Source of the DNA: Pseudomonadota bacterium
GTDB taxonomy: Bacteria > Pseudomonadota > Gammaproteobacteria > Burkholderiales > Burkholderiaceae_C
Reading direction: 5' to 3'
DNA: 45,117 bases
Assembly: GCA_018241265.1 (NCBI GenBank)
Contig: JAFEEF010000053.1
Span: forward strand, 1-45,117
Shown: positions 16,276-25,645 of the stretch, piece by piece
Layout: each line of letters starts with the position of its first letter
Position numbering within the stretch: position 1 is the stretch's first letter
Program-made: the position numbers and the translations under genes
The notes under the pieces: generated by a model
Database searches by the model: none
The model's input: the letters and a program-made list of their open reading frames with translations, nothing else
Told to the model about the DNA's origin: nothing

Positions 16276-17657
16276 TCTCGAGTCGGCGCCGGGCATTGCG
16301 CTCGATGGGCGCGCTGGTGCTCGCGCTCGGCGCGCGCGAGATCGCGTACGGTGCGTCCATCGTCGCGGTGCGGGTCTGGCCGGCGTCGGACTACACGCGG
16401 GTGACGATCGAGTCCGATACCGCGCTGACGCAGAACAACTTCATGGCCGAGAACCCGAACCGGCTCGTGATCGACATCGAAGGGCTCGAGCTGAGTCCGG
16501 CGCTGCGCGAACTGGTCGGCAAGGTGCGGCCCGACGATCCCTACATCGCCGGCGTGCGGGTCGGCCAGAACACGCCGCGCGTCGTGCGCCTCGTGATCGA
16601 CCTGAAGCAGGCGACCAAGCCGCAGGTCTTCACGCTCGGGCCGGTGGCGGCCTACCAGAATCGCCTCGTCTTCGACCTCTATCCGAGCGAAGAGCGCGAT
16701 CCCCTGCTCGCCCTCGTGCTCGACAAGGAGAAGGCCGAGCAGGAAGCCGCCAAGTCGGTGCGGGACGCGCTCGGCGAGTTCATCGGCAAGATCGGCGACA
16801 AGCCGCCGGCACCGCCCGCCGCGACGCCGCTGCCGCAACAGCCTACGGTGTCGCCGACCACGCCGCCGACCATGCCGCCGCCCACGCCCGCACCCGCTGC
16901 GCCGCGCCCGGCCGGACCGCTGCCGCCGCAACTGCAGAACAAGATCGACCGGCTGATCGTGATCGCGCTCGATCCCGGCCACGGCGGCGAGGATCCGGGT
17001 GCCACCGGCCCGAGCGGCCTGCACGAGAAGGACGTCGTGCTGAAGATCGGGCTGCAATTGCGCGACCGGTTGAACGGCATGCCCAACATCCGCGTGATGA
17101 TGACGCGCGATGCCGACTTCTTCGTGCCCTTGGGCGAGCGCGTCAAGAAGGCGCGGCGCGTGCAGGCCGACCTCTTCGTGTCGATCCACGCCGACGCGTT
17201 CTTCACGCCCGAGGCGCGCGGCGCATCGGTGTTCGCGCTCAGCCAGGGCGGCGCGTCGAGCGCGGCGGCGCGCTGGATGGCCAACCGCGAGAACGCCGCC
17301 GATGCGGTGGGCGGCGTCAACATCGCCAACAAGGACGAGACGGTGCTGCGCACCATGCTCGACATGAGCACGACGGCGCAAATCCGCGACAGCCTGAAGC
17401 TCGGCGGCGAAGTGCTGGGCCAGATCGGCAAGGTCGGCAAGCTGCACAAGGGCAGCGTCGAGCAGGCGAGCTTCGCGGTGCTGAAGGCGCCCGACATCCC
17501 GTCGATCCTGGTCGAGTCGGCGTTCATCTCCAATCCGGAGGAAGAAGCCAAGCTGCGCGACCCCGACTACCAGGCGCGCCTCGTCGAGGCGCTGGCGATC
17601 GGCATCCAGCGCTACTTCGCGCGCAATCCGCCGCTGGCGCGTTCGCGCCAGCTTTGA
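16272..17657 (+). CDS. amiC: N-acetylmuramoyl-L-alanine amidase AmiC
   Basis: This periplasmic Zn-amidase cuts septal peptidoglycan during daughter-cell separation. The 461-residue product has a probable Tat signal (SSRRRALRSMGALVLALG), an AMIN domain at about residues 30-140 (VRVWPASDYTRVTIESD), and a Pro-rich linker at about 175-220. The catalytic Amidase_3 domain then shows VIALDPGHGGEDPGA, HEKDVVL, SIHADAF and a final VESAFISN, which supply the Zn ligands and catalytic Glu. The TTG start at 16272 is preferred because it includes the twin-arginine motif and overlaps the tsaE stop. ATG 16305 would lose that motif. A 21-bp copy of the gene's 3' end follows the stop. Confidence 0.93.
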   Translation: MISSRRRALRSMGALVLALGAREIAYGASIVAVRVWPASDYTRVTIESDTALTQNNFMAENPNRLVIDIEGLELSPALRELVGKVRPDDPYIAGVRVGQNTPRVVRLVIDLKQATKPQVFTLGPVAAYQNRLVFDLYPSEERDPLLALVLDKEKAEQEAAKSVRDALGEFIGKIGDKPPAPPAATPLPQQPTVSPTTPPTMPPPTPAPAAPRPAGPLPPQLQNKIDRLIVIALDPGHGGEDPGATGPSGLHEKDVVLKIGLQLRDRLNGMPNIRVMMTRDADFFVPLGERVKKARRVQADLFVSIHADAFFTPEARGASVFALSQGGASSAAARWMANRENAADAVGGVNIANKDETVLRTMLDMSTTAQIRDSLKLGGEVLGQIGKVGKLHKGSVEQASFAVLKAPDIPSILVESAFISNPEEEAKLRDPDYQARLVEALAIGIQRYFARNPPLARSRQL

Positions 17658-17684
17658 CGGCCTGCGCGTTCGCGCCAGCTTTGA
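17637..17684. repeat. 21-bp direct repeat duplicating the amiC 3' end
   Basis: The last 21 bases of amiC, including its TGA (17637-17657), recur exactly at 17664-17684 after a 6-base spacer. The second copy lies outside any gene, between amiC and the convergent MFS gene that stops at 17689. It could mark a slippage duplication or the edge of a past insertion or deletion event where the accessory block joins amiC. I cannot tell which. Confidence 0.75.
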
Positions 17685-17688
17685 GGGA

Positions 17689-18870
17689 TCAAGCGCGCTG
17701 CGCGCTCGCCGCAGGCGATGCGCGCAGCCACAGCAGCGCGGCCGCGGCGATCGCGACCGGCCCGAGGATCAGCGCCGCGACGGTGTTCCAGCCGAACATC
17801 GACAGCAAGCCGCCCGACAGGAACGAGCCGACCGTCATCGAGCCGAACACCGCGAAGTCGTTGATCGACTGGACCCTGGTCGCCTCGTTCGGGCTGTGGC
17901 AGGTGAGCACCAGCGCCGATGCGCCGAGCCAGCCGAAGTTCCAGCCGAGGCCGAGCAGCACCAGGGTGAGCCAGAAGTGGCCGACCGTCAGGCCGCTCGC
18001 AGCGACCACCGCCGACAGCGCAGTCAATGCGAGGCCGACCAGCACGATGGGCTTCGGGCCGAAGCGCACGAGCAGCCGGCCGGTCACGAAGCTCGGCGCG
18101 TACATCGCGATCACGTGCAGCTCGATGCCGCGGTTGCTGTCCAGGCGCGAGATGCCGCACAACGCCATCGCGAGCGGCGCGGCGGTCATGATGAAGTTCA
18201 TCATCATGTACGACACGATGCCGCACAGGATCGCCACGAGGAAGCGCGGTTGCTGCACGATCTCGGCCATCGACCGGCCGGTCGCCCGCAGCGCCGCCGG
18301 CGGCTGGAACTCGAAGCGCACGCCGCGCAGGACGGCGGCGGACAGCACCGCGACCGCAGCGGACGCGAGGTAGGTCACCGCATAGACATGCGGCGGCCAC
18401 CGGTTCATCGTCGCGTTGACCAGTTCCGGGCCGAGCACGCCGGCGACGATGCCGCCCGCCAGCACGGTCGACAGCGCGCGTGCCCGCGCCTCGGGCGCGA
18501 CGCACTCGGTGGCCGCGAAACGGAACGTCATCACGACGGCCTGGTAGGCGCCGCCGAACAGCATCGCGAAGCAGAACAGCGCGAACGAGCCGATGACGAT
18601 CGCGGCGGACGCGAGCAGGCCGACGAGGACGCCGCAGACGTTGCCGGTCATCAGCGCCGTCATGCGCCCGTGCCTGCGCGCGATCGCGCCGACCGGCAAC
18701 GTCGCCAGCGCCATGCCGACGACGAACACCGAGATCGGCAAGGTCGCGAGCGCCGGCGACGGCGCCAGCAGGTGGCCGATGATCGCGCCGGTCGCATAGA
18801 CGACGGTGGAGTTCGCGCCGGCGAGCGCCTGCGCCGTGGCCAGACGCAAGACCGAGCGGTTCGGCCTCAT
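17689..18870 (-). CDS. Major facilitator superfamily transporter
   Basis: The product is an inner-membrane transporter of 393 residues, with about 12 predicted membrane segments inferred from alternating hydrophobic stretches. Motif A-like residues appear after the second helix (GAIARRHGRMTALMTGNVCGV). The start is MRPNRSVLRLATAQALAGANSTVV. The ATG at 18870 overlaps the stop of the upstream alcohol dehydrogenase as ATGA, so the two form a coupled minus-strand pair. The substrate is not identifiable; export of an alcohol- or aldehyde-related compound handled by the partner enzyme is a guess. The gene ends 5 bp after the duplicated amiC tail. Confidence 0.88.
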   Translation of the reverse strand: MRPNRSVLRLATAQALAGANSTVVYATGAIIGHLLAPSPALATLPISVFVVGMALATLPVGAIARRHGRMTALMTGNVCGVLVGLLASAAIVIGSFALFCFAMLFGGAYQAVVMTFRFAATECVAPEARARALSTVLAGGIVAGVLGPELVNATMNRWPPHVYAVTYLASAAVAVLSAAVLRGVRFEFQPPAALRATGRSMAEIVQQPRFLVAILCGIVSYMMMNFIMTAAPLAMALCGISRLDSNRGIELHVIAMYAPSFVTGRLLVRFGPKPIVLVGLALTALSAVVAASGLTVGHFWLTLVLLGLGWNFGWLGASALVLTCHSPNEATRVQSINDFAVFGSMTVGSFLSGGLLSMFGWNTVAALILGPVAIAAAALLWLRASPAASAQRA

Positions 18871-19913
18871 GCGGCGCCCCTCGCGACCGCCGCGTCGTCC
18901 ATCGTCAGGACCATCCTGAACTTCACGTCGCCGGATCTGACGCGCTCGCAGGCCTCGCGGGCGCGGGCCAGCGGCATCGTCTCGATGCGCGGTCGCACGT
19001 CGGCCAGCACGCTGAAGGCCAGCGTCCGCTCCGCCTCGTAAGGCGTGCCGGTGACGGCGCCCTGGATCAGGCGCTCGCCCCGCACGATGAAGCCCGGCGA
19101 GACGGCAAGCGGATCCTTCCCCGCGCCGACCACGAGCAGCTTGCCTTGCGGCGCCAGGCCCGGCAGGAGCCTGGAAGCGGCGGCGCTGTCGGTGATCGTC
19201 GTCAGGATCAGCCGCGCGCCGCCCATCCGCTGCAGCACCGCAGACGGCTGGTCGACATTCGAATCGACGTACACATGAGCGCCGAGGCGCACCACGTCGT
19301 CGGCGATGTCGCTGCCGCGCCCGACGGCCACGACGTGGAACCCCATCCTGCGTGCGTACTGCAGCGCCAGATGCCCGAGCCCGCCTATTCCCTGGATCGC
19401 CACCAGGTCGCCGGCCTGCGCGCCGGACTTCTTCAGCGCATTGAAGGTCGCGATGCCGGCGCACAGCAGCGGTGCGGCTTCGACCGGGCTCAGCTCGGCG
19501 GGTATGGCGACCAGTCCGCTGCTCCGCGCCAGCATCATCTCGGCATAGCCGCCGTCGCGCGAGCTGCCCGTGACCGGCTGCTTCATGCAGAGATGGAACA
19601 GCCCTTGCCGGCATTCGCTGCACTCGCCGCAGTGACCGCCGAGCCGGCCGACGCCGACGCGCTGGCCCGGCGTCCACATCGACGGCGTGCCGGCGCCGAG
19701 CGCCGCGATGCGGCCGACGACCTCATGGCCGGGCACGCGCGGGTAGACGATGCCGCGCTCTTCGCCTTCGATGGCACCGGCATCCGCGCCGCAGATGCCG
19801 CAGGCCTCGACGCGGATCAGCACCTCGCCGGGTTCGGGCGCCGGCGTCTCGCGCTCGACGAGTTCGAGGACGCCGGGCCGGGTGATCTGTACCGCACGGT
19901 AGCGCTGCTTCAT
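18867..19913 (-). CDS. Zinc-dependent alcohol dehydrogenase (MDR family)
   Basis: This cytoplasmic zinc alcohol dehydrogenase of 348 residues interconverts alcohols and aldehydes with NAD(P). Catalytic-zinc ligands are supplied by the CGICGADAG and PGHEVVGRI segments. The structural-zinc loop CGECSECRQGLFHLC holds four cysteines. The Rossmann nucleotide-binding motif is GIGGLGHLALQYA. The ATG at 19913 (MKQRYRAVQI) is chosen as the family-like start; an in-frame ATG at 19943 adds ten residues without support. It is the first gene of a two-gene unit coupled with the MFS transporter. The substrate is unknown, but length and motifs resemble bacterial AdhA/AdhP-type enzymes. Confidence 0.92.
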   Translation of the reverse strand: MKQRYRAVQITRPGVLELVERETPAPEPGEVLIRVEACGICGADAGAIEGEERGIVYPRVPGHEVVGRIAALGAGTPSMWTPGQRVGVGRLGGHCGECSECRQGLFHLCMKQPVTGSSRDGGYAEMMLARSSGLVAIPAELSPVEAAPLLCAGIATFNALKKSGAQAGDLVAIQGIGGLGHLALQYARRMGFHVVAVGRGSDIADDVVRLGAHVYVDSNVDQPSAVLQRMGGARLILTTITDSAAASRLLPGLAPQGKLLVVGAGKDPLAVSPGFIVRGERLIQGAVTGTPYEAERTLAFSVLADVRPRIETMPLARAREACERVRSGDVKFRMVLTMDDAAVARGAA

Positions 19914-20078
19914 CGCGGTTCTATCGTCATGCGCTGCTCGCATGGTCGGCGAGCGTACGACACCCGGCCGAAGCGCGCGCCCGAGGTACCTCGGGCTTTC
20001 CCGAGGCGGCGCGGTTCATACAATCGGTTGCACCGACTCCCGCGACCCCGCACACCCGCGTCTTCCTGAAGGAGAACC

Positions 20079-20495
20079 ATGGCACTGAACCGTCTCGCCG
20101 CCGCCTTGCTGTTGGCCGGCGCGGCCGTCGCGCAAGCGGCACCCGCGAGCTACATCATCTTCGACCACTCGACGACCGCGCTGATCGATGCGCCGACCGC
20201 CGAAGGCCTGTGGAAGGACCACCTGCCGCCGGCGCTCAAGCGCCTCTATCCGGTCGGCAAGTGGGGCTTCGCGTCGGAAGTGTCCGGCGGCTTCGACGAC
20301 GCCAAGGTCTGCGTCGTCACCGCCCGCGTGCTGCTGCTGCCGCGTGCCGGCAAGAACCTCGTGTTCCGCCCCGAGAAATCGGCGACGACGTTCGGTTCGC
20401 AAGCCGACGCATCGCCGGAGCAGTGCCGGGCGCTCGCGAAGTCCAAGCTCGTCGAAGCGATGGAGTCGCTGCGCGCCGGGCTGTCGGCACGCTGA
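20079..20495 (+). CDS. Small secreted hypothetical protein
   Basis: The product has 138 residues with a clear signal peptide (MALNRLAAALLLAGAAVAQA-A). The mature domain begins PASYIIFDHSTTALIDAP and contains two cysteines (KVCVVTARV and EQCRALAKS) that could form a disulfide in the periplasm. A GGAGAA ribosome-binding site lies about 7 bases upstream of the ATG. I do not recognise the family. The esterase gene begins 4 bp after its stop, so the two probably share a transcript. Confidence 0.8.
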   Translation: MALNRLAAALLLAGAAVAQAAPASYIIFDHSTTALIDAPTAEGLWKDHLPPALKRLYPVGKWGFASEVSGGFDDAKVCVVTARVLLLPRAGKNLVFRPEKSATTFGSQADASPEQCRALAKSKLVEAMESLRAGLSAR

Positions 20496-20499
20496 GGGA

Positions 20500-21438
20500 A
20501 TGGCGATGCTGCACCCCGAGGCCCGCGCCCTGCTCGACCTGATGACCGAGCGCGGCGTGCCGCCGACCCACACGCTGACGCCGGACGACGCGCGCCGCTA
20601 CTACCGCGAGCGGCGCGCCGTCACGCAGCCCGAGCCGCCGCCGGTCGCGGAGGTGCGCGATCTCGCGGCAACCGGCCCGCACGGCGCGATCCCGCTGCGC
20701 CTGTACCGGCCGGATGCGCCGCGGGCGCTGCCGGTGCTGGTCTACTTCCACGGCGGCGGCTGGGTCATCGGCGATCTCGACACGCACGACGTGCTGTGCC
20801 GCCAGCTCGCCAATGACGCCGGCTGCGCGGTCGTCGCGGTCGACTACCGGATGGGGCCGGAGCACCGCTTCCCGACCGCCGTCGACGATTGCATCGCGGC
20901 GACGCGCTGGGTGCGCGACCACGCGAGCGAGCTCGGCATCGATGCGAAGCGGCTGGCGGTCGGCGGCGACAGCGCCGGCGGCAACCTCGCGGCCGTCGTC
21001 AGCATCGCGGCGCGCGATGCGGGCGACCTGCCGATCGCGTTCCAGTTGCTGATCTATCCGGCGACCGACATGCGGCGCGGCGCGGCTTCGCACGCCACGA
21101 ACGGCGAAGGCTACCTGCTGACGCGCGACACGATCGGCTACTTCCACGACCACTACATCACCGACCCGGCGCAGGACCTCGACTGGCGCGCCTCGCCGCT
21201 GCTGCATCCGGACCTGAGCCGGCTGCCGCCCGCATTCGTGCTGACCGCAGGCTTCGATCCGCTGGTCGACGAAGGCCTGGAATATGCCGATCGGCTGTCG
21301 GCCGCCGGCGTGCGCTGCGGCTACGTCTGCTACGACCGCATGATCCACGGCTTCGTGCTGATGGGTCGCGTGCTCGGCGAGGCGAACACGGCGGTCGCGC
21401 AGTGCGCCGCGGAGCTTCGGCGAGCGCTGGCCGCCTGA
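20500..21438 (+). CDS. Alpha/beta hydrolase, HSL-type (family IV) esterase
   Basis: This 312-residue esterase/lipase of the bacterial hormone-sensitive-lipase family acts on short acyl esters. The oxyanion-hole motif HGGG is at residues 84-87 (YFHGGGWVIGDLDTHD), the nucleophile elbow GDSAGG is at 156-161 with Ser158, and the acid residue is probably in AGFDPLVDEG. The catalytic His is in MIHGFVLM. There is no signal peptide. ATG 20500 follows GAGG within the intergenic 4-6 bases; a second in-frame ATG at 20506 is possible. It is convergent with the M1 aminopeptidase, with only 4 bp between stops. Confidence 0.93.
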   Translation: MAMLHPEARALLDLMTERGVPPTHTLTPDDARRYYRERRAVTQPEPPPVAEVRDLAATGPHGAIPLRLYRPDAPRALPVLVYFHGGGWVIGDLDTHDVLCRQLANDAGCAVVAVDYRMGPEHRFPTAVDDCIAATRWVRDHASELGIDAKRLAVGGDSAGGNLAAVVSIAARDAGDLPIAFQLLIYPATDMRRGAASHATNGEGYLLTRDTIGYFHDHYITDPAQDLDWRASPLLHPDLSRLPPAFVLTAGFDPLVDEGLEYADRLSAAGVRCGYVCYDRMIHGFVLMGRVLGEANTAVAQCAAELRRALAA

Positions 21439-21442
21439 GTCG

Positions 21443-24130
21443 TCAGCCCGGCTGCCACCCCGCCAGTACCTCGGCCAGCGACGCGGCGCCGTCCTGCTTC
21501 ACCTGCGCGCGCAGCCGCACGTCGGCAGCGACGCGCGCGGCGGCCGAGTTGCCGTCCGCACCGGCCTTGGCGCGCTGGTCGGACTCCATCTGCGATGCAC
21601 GCGCCGCGTCGTTGGAAGCGCCGAGCGCGGACGGCAGCAGCCAGTTCCTGCCGCCGAAGGCGCCGATGCCGGCGAGCGACGCCAGCTGGTCCCAGTGCTC
21701 GAGGACATGCCGGTACGCGAGATCGCCGAACGGCGACTCCTCGGCCACCATGCCGCTGATCTCCACCGAGACGTTCGGCGCCAGCGCGCCGGTCAGCGCG
21801 AGCGCCAGCAGGTCGCGCGCACGCGCCTCGTCGCGGCCGCTCGCGAGGGCGCGGGCGTAGATCCAGCGGTCTTCCTCGCCGCGCGCCGCCTTCAGGCGCG
21901 CCAACAGCTGATCGAAGCGGGCGCGGTCGGCATGCATGCCGGTCGCCTGCACGACGGCTTCGCGGATCGACGCATCGAGCGGCCGGCGGCGCGTCTCGTC
22001 GAGGTCGTAGCGACGCAGCGCCTCGGCGACCACGGCCGCATCGTCGAAGTAGGCAAGCCGCCGGATCAGCGTCGAGCGCAACTCGCGCAGCTCGGCATCT
22101 TCGCCGGGCTTCGCGTCCCAGCCCAGGCGCGTGAGCTCGGGTGCGAGCAGCGCACGAGCGGCGGCACGCACCGGCTCGCGCAACGGCGTGCCGGCATAGG
22201 CCTCGTCGAGGAACGCGAGCACCCTGCCGGCCATCGAGTACAGCACCGGCCGGCTCTCGTCCTGCACCTTCGGCAGTTGCGCGAGCAGCGCGAACGTCGC
22301 GCCCATCGGCAGCTGTCCGGCCTGGCCGAGCGCATAGGTGTCGCTGAGCAGCGCGACCTTGTCGGCCGGCGCGAGCTCGAGGTAGCGTGCGGCCGGCGCG
22401 TTCGGCTGGTCGGGCGCATAGGCGACGCGGTAGTAGCCGACGCTGCCGGCGTTGACGACGAGCGGCGCGTCGCTGCAGCCCGGCAAGGCGAGCGATTGCT
22501 CGGCGCCGTCGAGCAGCAGCGTCTGCGCGTCGGCGCCGCGCTGCACGCGCACCGGGATCTTCCAGCGCTGCGCGGCGCCATCGGCCGGCGCCGCTCGGTC
22601 CAGCCGGAAGCGTGCCTGGCTCAGCGTGAGGTGCGTGCTGCCGGCCTCGCAGCGCCAGCTCGCGCGCACCAGCGGGAAGCCCTGCTGGTCGGTCCAGCTC
22701 GCGGCGACCGCGGCGACGTCCTGCTGCGAAGCGCCGGCCATGTAGTGCCAGAGATCGCCGGCGGTCGCGTTCGAGAACTTCCGACCGGCGATGTAGGCGG
22801 CGAGACCGCGCTGGAAACGATCGGGTCCCATCCATTGCTCGAGCATGCCGAGCACCGCGCCGCCCTTCTGGTAGGTGATGCGATCGAACACCTCGTAGAC
22901 GCTGGACTCGGTCACCGGCCCGGAGCGGATCGCACGCGTCGCCGCGCCGGCATCGGTCGTCATCGCGCGGTCGACGTCGAAGCGATGGTGCAGGCCGACG
23001 TGCCAGGCCGGGTTGCGGCGGTCGGTGGCCTTGTTGGCCATCCAGGTCGCGAAGGCTTCGTTGAGCCAGATCTCGTCCCAGTACGACGCGGTGACGAGAT
23101 CGCCGAACCACTGGTGCGCGATCTCGTGCGCCATCACCGAATAGACGCCGCGGCGCGTCTCCTCGCTGCTGCGCGCGGGATCGAACAGGATGGCCGGCTC
23201 GGTGTACGAGATCAGCCCCCAGTCCTCCATCGCACCGCCGCGCACGCCGGGAACGGCGAGCTGGTCGAGCTTGGGCAGCGCGAACGGCACGCCGAAGTAG
23301 TCGACGTAGTACGGCAGCACCTGCTCGGTGACTTCGAGCGCATAGCGTGCCTCGTCGCGCTTGCCTTCGGCCACCAGGATGCGCAGCGGCACCCCGGCCG
23401 CGCGGCCGGTCACGGCCTCGAGGCGGCCGACGGTCAGCGCGACGAGGTAGGTCGGCATAGCCGGCGTCTCGGCGAAGCGGTGCAGCAGCGCATCGCCTTG
23501 CGGGCTCGCGGTCTGCTCGGGCATGTTGGAGGCGACGAGGTAGCCGCGCGGCGCCGCGATCTCGACCTTGAAGCGCGCACGGAACGACGGCTCGTCGAAG
23601 CCCGGGAAGAGCATGCGCGCATAGGCCGACTCGAGCTGCGTCGCGAGCATCTGCACGGGCGCGTCGCCCACCTTGTGATCGACGCGGAAGAGGCCCTCGT
23701 CGGAGCGGTTCACCTTGCCGCGGTAGGCGATGCGCAGCGTGTAGCGGCCCGGCGCGATCGGCTTGCCGTCGGACGCGACGAGGCGCCAGCTCTCGGTGGG
23801 TTCGTCGGCCGTGGCCGCGAGCGACCGCGCGGCGCGCCCGGCGGCGACGAGCCGGATGTCGAGCGCCTCGAGGCGCTTGGCATGCAGCACGATCGCATCG
23901 ACACGCTCGCGCACGCGCAGTTCGATCGCGGCCCGGCCGGTGAAATCGTCGCGCGCGGGATCGAGGTCGAAGTGCAGCGCATAGCGCGCGGGCACGACCG
24001 TCTTCGGCAGGAAGCCGGGCGTGGCGTCGAAGCGGTAGCGCGCTTGCCCATGGGCCGCGCCGGCGCCGCAGGCGATCCATGCGCCGGCAGCAAGGAAGGA
24101 CAGCCGGCCGGCTGCCTGACGGATCTTCAT
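21443..24130 (-). CDS. Secreted M1-family zinc aminopeptidase
   Basis: This predicted periplasmic aminopeptidase has 895 residues. A signal peptide (about 1-29, FLAAGAWIACGAGAAHGQA) precedes an N-terminal beta domain with FDLDPARDDFTGRAAIEL. The catalytic domain has the exopeptidase motif GAMEDWG (299-305) and the zinc site HEIAH (335-339) with its third ligand Glu in WLNEAFATWM (Glu358). A long C-terminal helical ERAP1_C-like domain follows. ATG 24130 (MKIRQAAG) is chosen because it begins the signal peptide; an earlier in-frame ATG at 24196 adds an atypical 22 residues. It removes N-terminal residues from peptides, perhaps complementing the S9 peptidase for nutrition. Confidence 0.94.
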   Translation of the reverse strand: MKIRQAAGRLSFLAAGAWIACGAGAAHGQARYRFDATPGFLPKTVVPARYALHFDLDPARDDFTGRAAIELRVRERVDAIVLHAKRLEALDIRLVAAGRAARSLAATADEPTESWRLVASDGKPIAPGRYTLRIAYRGKVNRSDEGLFRVDHKVGDAPVQMLATQLESAYARMLFPGFDEPSFRARFKVEIAAPRGYLVASNMPEQTASPQGDALLHRFAETPAMPTYLVALTVGRLEAVTGRAAGVPLRILVAEGKRDEARYALEVTEQVLPYYVDYFGVPFALPKLDQLAVPGVRGGAMEDWGLISYTEPAILFDPARSSEETRRGVYSVMAHEIAHQWFGDLVTASYWDEIWLNEAFATWMANKATDRRNPAWHVGLHHRFDVDRAMTTDAGAATRAIRSGPVTESSVYEVFDRITYQKGGAVLGMLEQWMGPDRFQRGLAAYIAGRKFSNATAGDLWHYMAGASQQDVAAVAASWTDQQGFPLVRASWRCEAGSTHLTLSQARFRLDRAAPADGAAQRWKIPVRVQRGADAQTLLLDGAEQSLALPGCSDAPLVVNAGSVGYYRVAYAPDQPNAPAARYLELAPADKVALLSDTYALGQAGQLPMGATFALLAQLPKVQDESRPVLYSMAGRVLAFLDEAYAGTPLREPVRAAARALLAPELTRLGWDAKPGEDAELRELRSTLIRRLAYFDDAAVVAEALRRYDLDETRRRPLDASIREAVVQATGMHADRARFDQLLARLKAARGEEDRWIYARALASGRDEARARDLLALALTGALAPNVSVEISGMVAEESPFGDLAYRHVLEHWDQLASLAGIGAFGGRNWLLPSALGASNDAARASQMESDQRAKAGADGNSAAARVAADVRLRAQVKQDGAASLAEVLAGWQPG

Positions 24131-24270
24131 CGCATGACCTCCGGTCGAGGGGCGGCAGTCCAACTTTCCTGCAGGGCAGATCGCCGGCCGCGACACGATC
24201 GCGCGCCCCGCTCGGCCCTATGCTTCGCGATCCTGCGCCCTCCCGCATCCTCAACCGCGACGATACGACG

Positions 24271-25574
24271 ATGAAGCACTGGATCCTCGCCGCCGCGCTC
24301 ATCGCAGCCACCTCGAATGCCCGCTGCGCCGAACCGACGGCAGCGCCGCCGGCCGATGCGCCCTGCCCCGCCGCCATCCCGGCCGGCACGCATTGCATGA
24401 CCGGCCGCGACGAGGCCGGCGCCTACTACTGGATCGCCGTGCCGCAGCCGTGGAACCACGTGCTCGTGCTGCACGCGCATGGCGGCCCCGAGCTCGGACC
24501 GCCGCGTGCCGAGCGCACCGCGCAGGACCTGACGCGCTGGGCGGTGATGGTGAAGGCCGGCTACGCCTGGGCCGGCTCGACCTATCGTCAAGCGGCGTCG
24601 CAGTACGCGCGGCGGGCGAAGATACCGAGCGGCTGCGCGGCATCGCGATCGCCGCGATCGGCAAGCCCGAGCTGACGATCCTGCACGGCCAGAGCTGGGG
24701 CGCGAGCGTGGCGGCGAAGGAAGCCGAGGCCTATCCGAACAGCTACGACGGCGTGCTGCTGACGAGCGGCGTGCTCGGCGGCGGCACGCGCTCGTACGAC
24801 TTCCGGCTCGACCTGCGCGTGGTCTATCAAGCCGTGTGCGGCAACCATCCGCGGTCCGACGAGCCGCCATATCCGTTGTGGCAAGGCCTGCCGCCAGGCA
24901 CGTCGCTGACGAGCGCCGAACTGAAGAAACGCGTCGATGCCTGCACCGGCCTGCACACGCCGCGCGAGCAGCGCAGCGCGACGCAGCAACGCAAGCTCGA
25001 CACCTTGCTCGCGGTGATCCGCATCCCCGAGCGCTCGCTGCAAGGCCATCTCGATTGGGCCACGTGGCACTTCCAGGACATCGTCTTCGAGCGACTCGGC
25101 GGCGCGAATCCGTTCGGCAACATCGGCGCGCGCTACCACGGCTCGCCGGACGACGCGGCGCTCAACGCCGAGGTCGCGCGCTACCGCGCCGACCCGCGAG
25201 CGGTGGCACGCTTCGCCGCGGACGCCGACCCGAACGGCCGCATCGCGGTGCCGGTGCTGACCTTGCATGCGATCGACGATCCGGTGGCCTTCGTCGAGCT
25301 CGAAAGCACTTTTCGCGACACGATGACGGCGGCCGGACACGGCCGCAACCTCGTGCAGACCTTTACCGACGAGCACGAGCACAGCTACGAGAGCGATCCC
25401 GAATACGTCGCATCGATGGAAGCGCTGCTCGCCTGGGTGCGCCGCGGCGACAAGCCGACGCCGGAGCGCATCGCCGAGCGCTGCATGGCGCTCGTCCCGG
25501 CGTTCGGCAGCGCCTGCCATGTCGTGCCGGGGTACCGGCCGGGACCGCTCGAGGCGCGCGTGCCGGCACGGTAG
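24271..25574 (+). pseudogene. Frameshifted secreted alpha/beta hydrolase
   Basis: Two overlapping reading frames together encode one hydrolase. Frame one, from ATG 24271, gives a signal peptide (MKHWILAAALIAATSNARC) and the N-terminal half through VLVLHAHGGPELG and YAWAGSTYRQ. It then runs out of family to a stop at 24675. The other frame resumes at about 24594 with GVAVRAAGEDTERLRG, the nucleophile motif HGQSWGASVAAK, then HAIDDPVAF and DEHEHSYESDPEYV, ending at 25574. A single missing base near 24588-24598 (CAAGCGGCG where CAAGGCGGCG is expected) explains the split. It is either a recent inactivating mutation, a sequencing error, or less likely programmed frameshifting. Confidence 0.85.
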
Positions 25575-25645
25575 CGGCGCGCCGAGCGCGGCGCCCGCCG
25601 CCTTTCACCGCTGCCGTGCAGGCGGTCTGCACCGACAAGCCGCCG

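Noticed and set aside
21330-24398. Two very long frames (1022 and 859 codons) overlapping the M1 aminopeptidase
   Set aside because: Low-complexity Arg/Ala/His-rich translations with no family features; they are shadows of the aminopeptidase.
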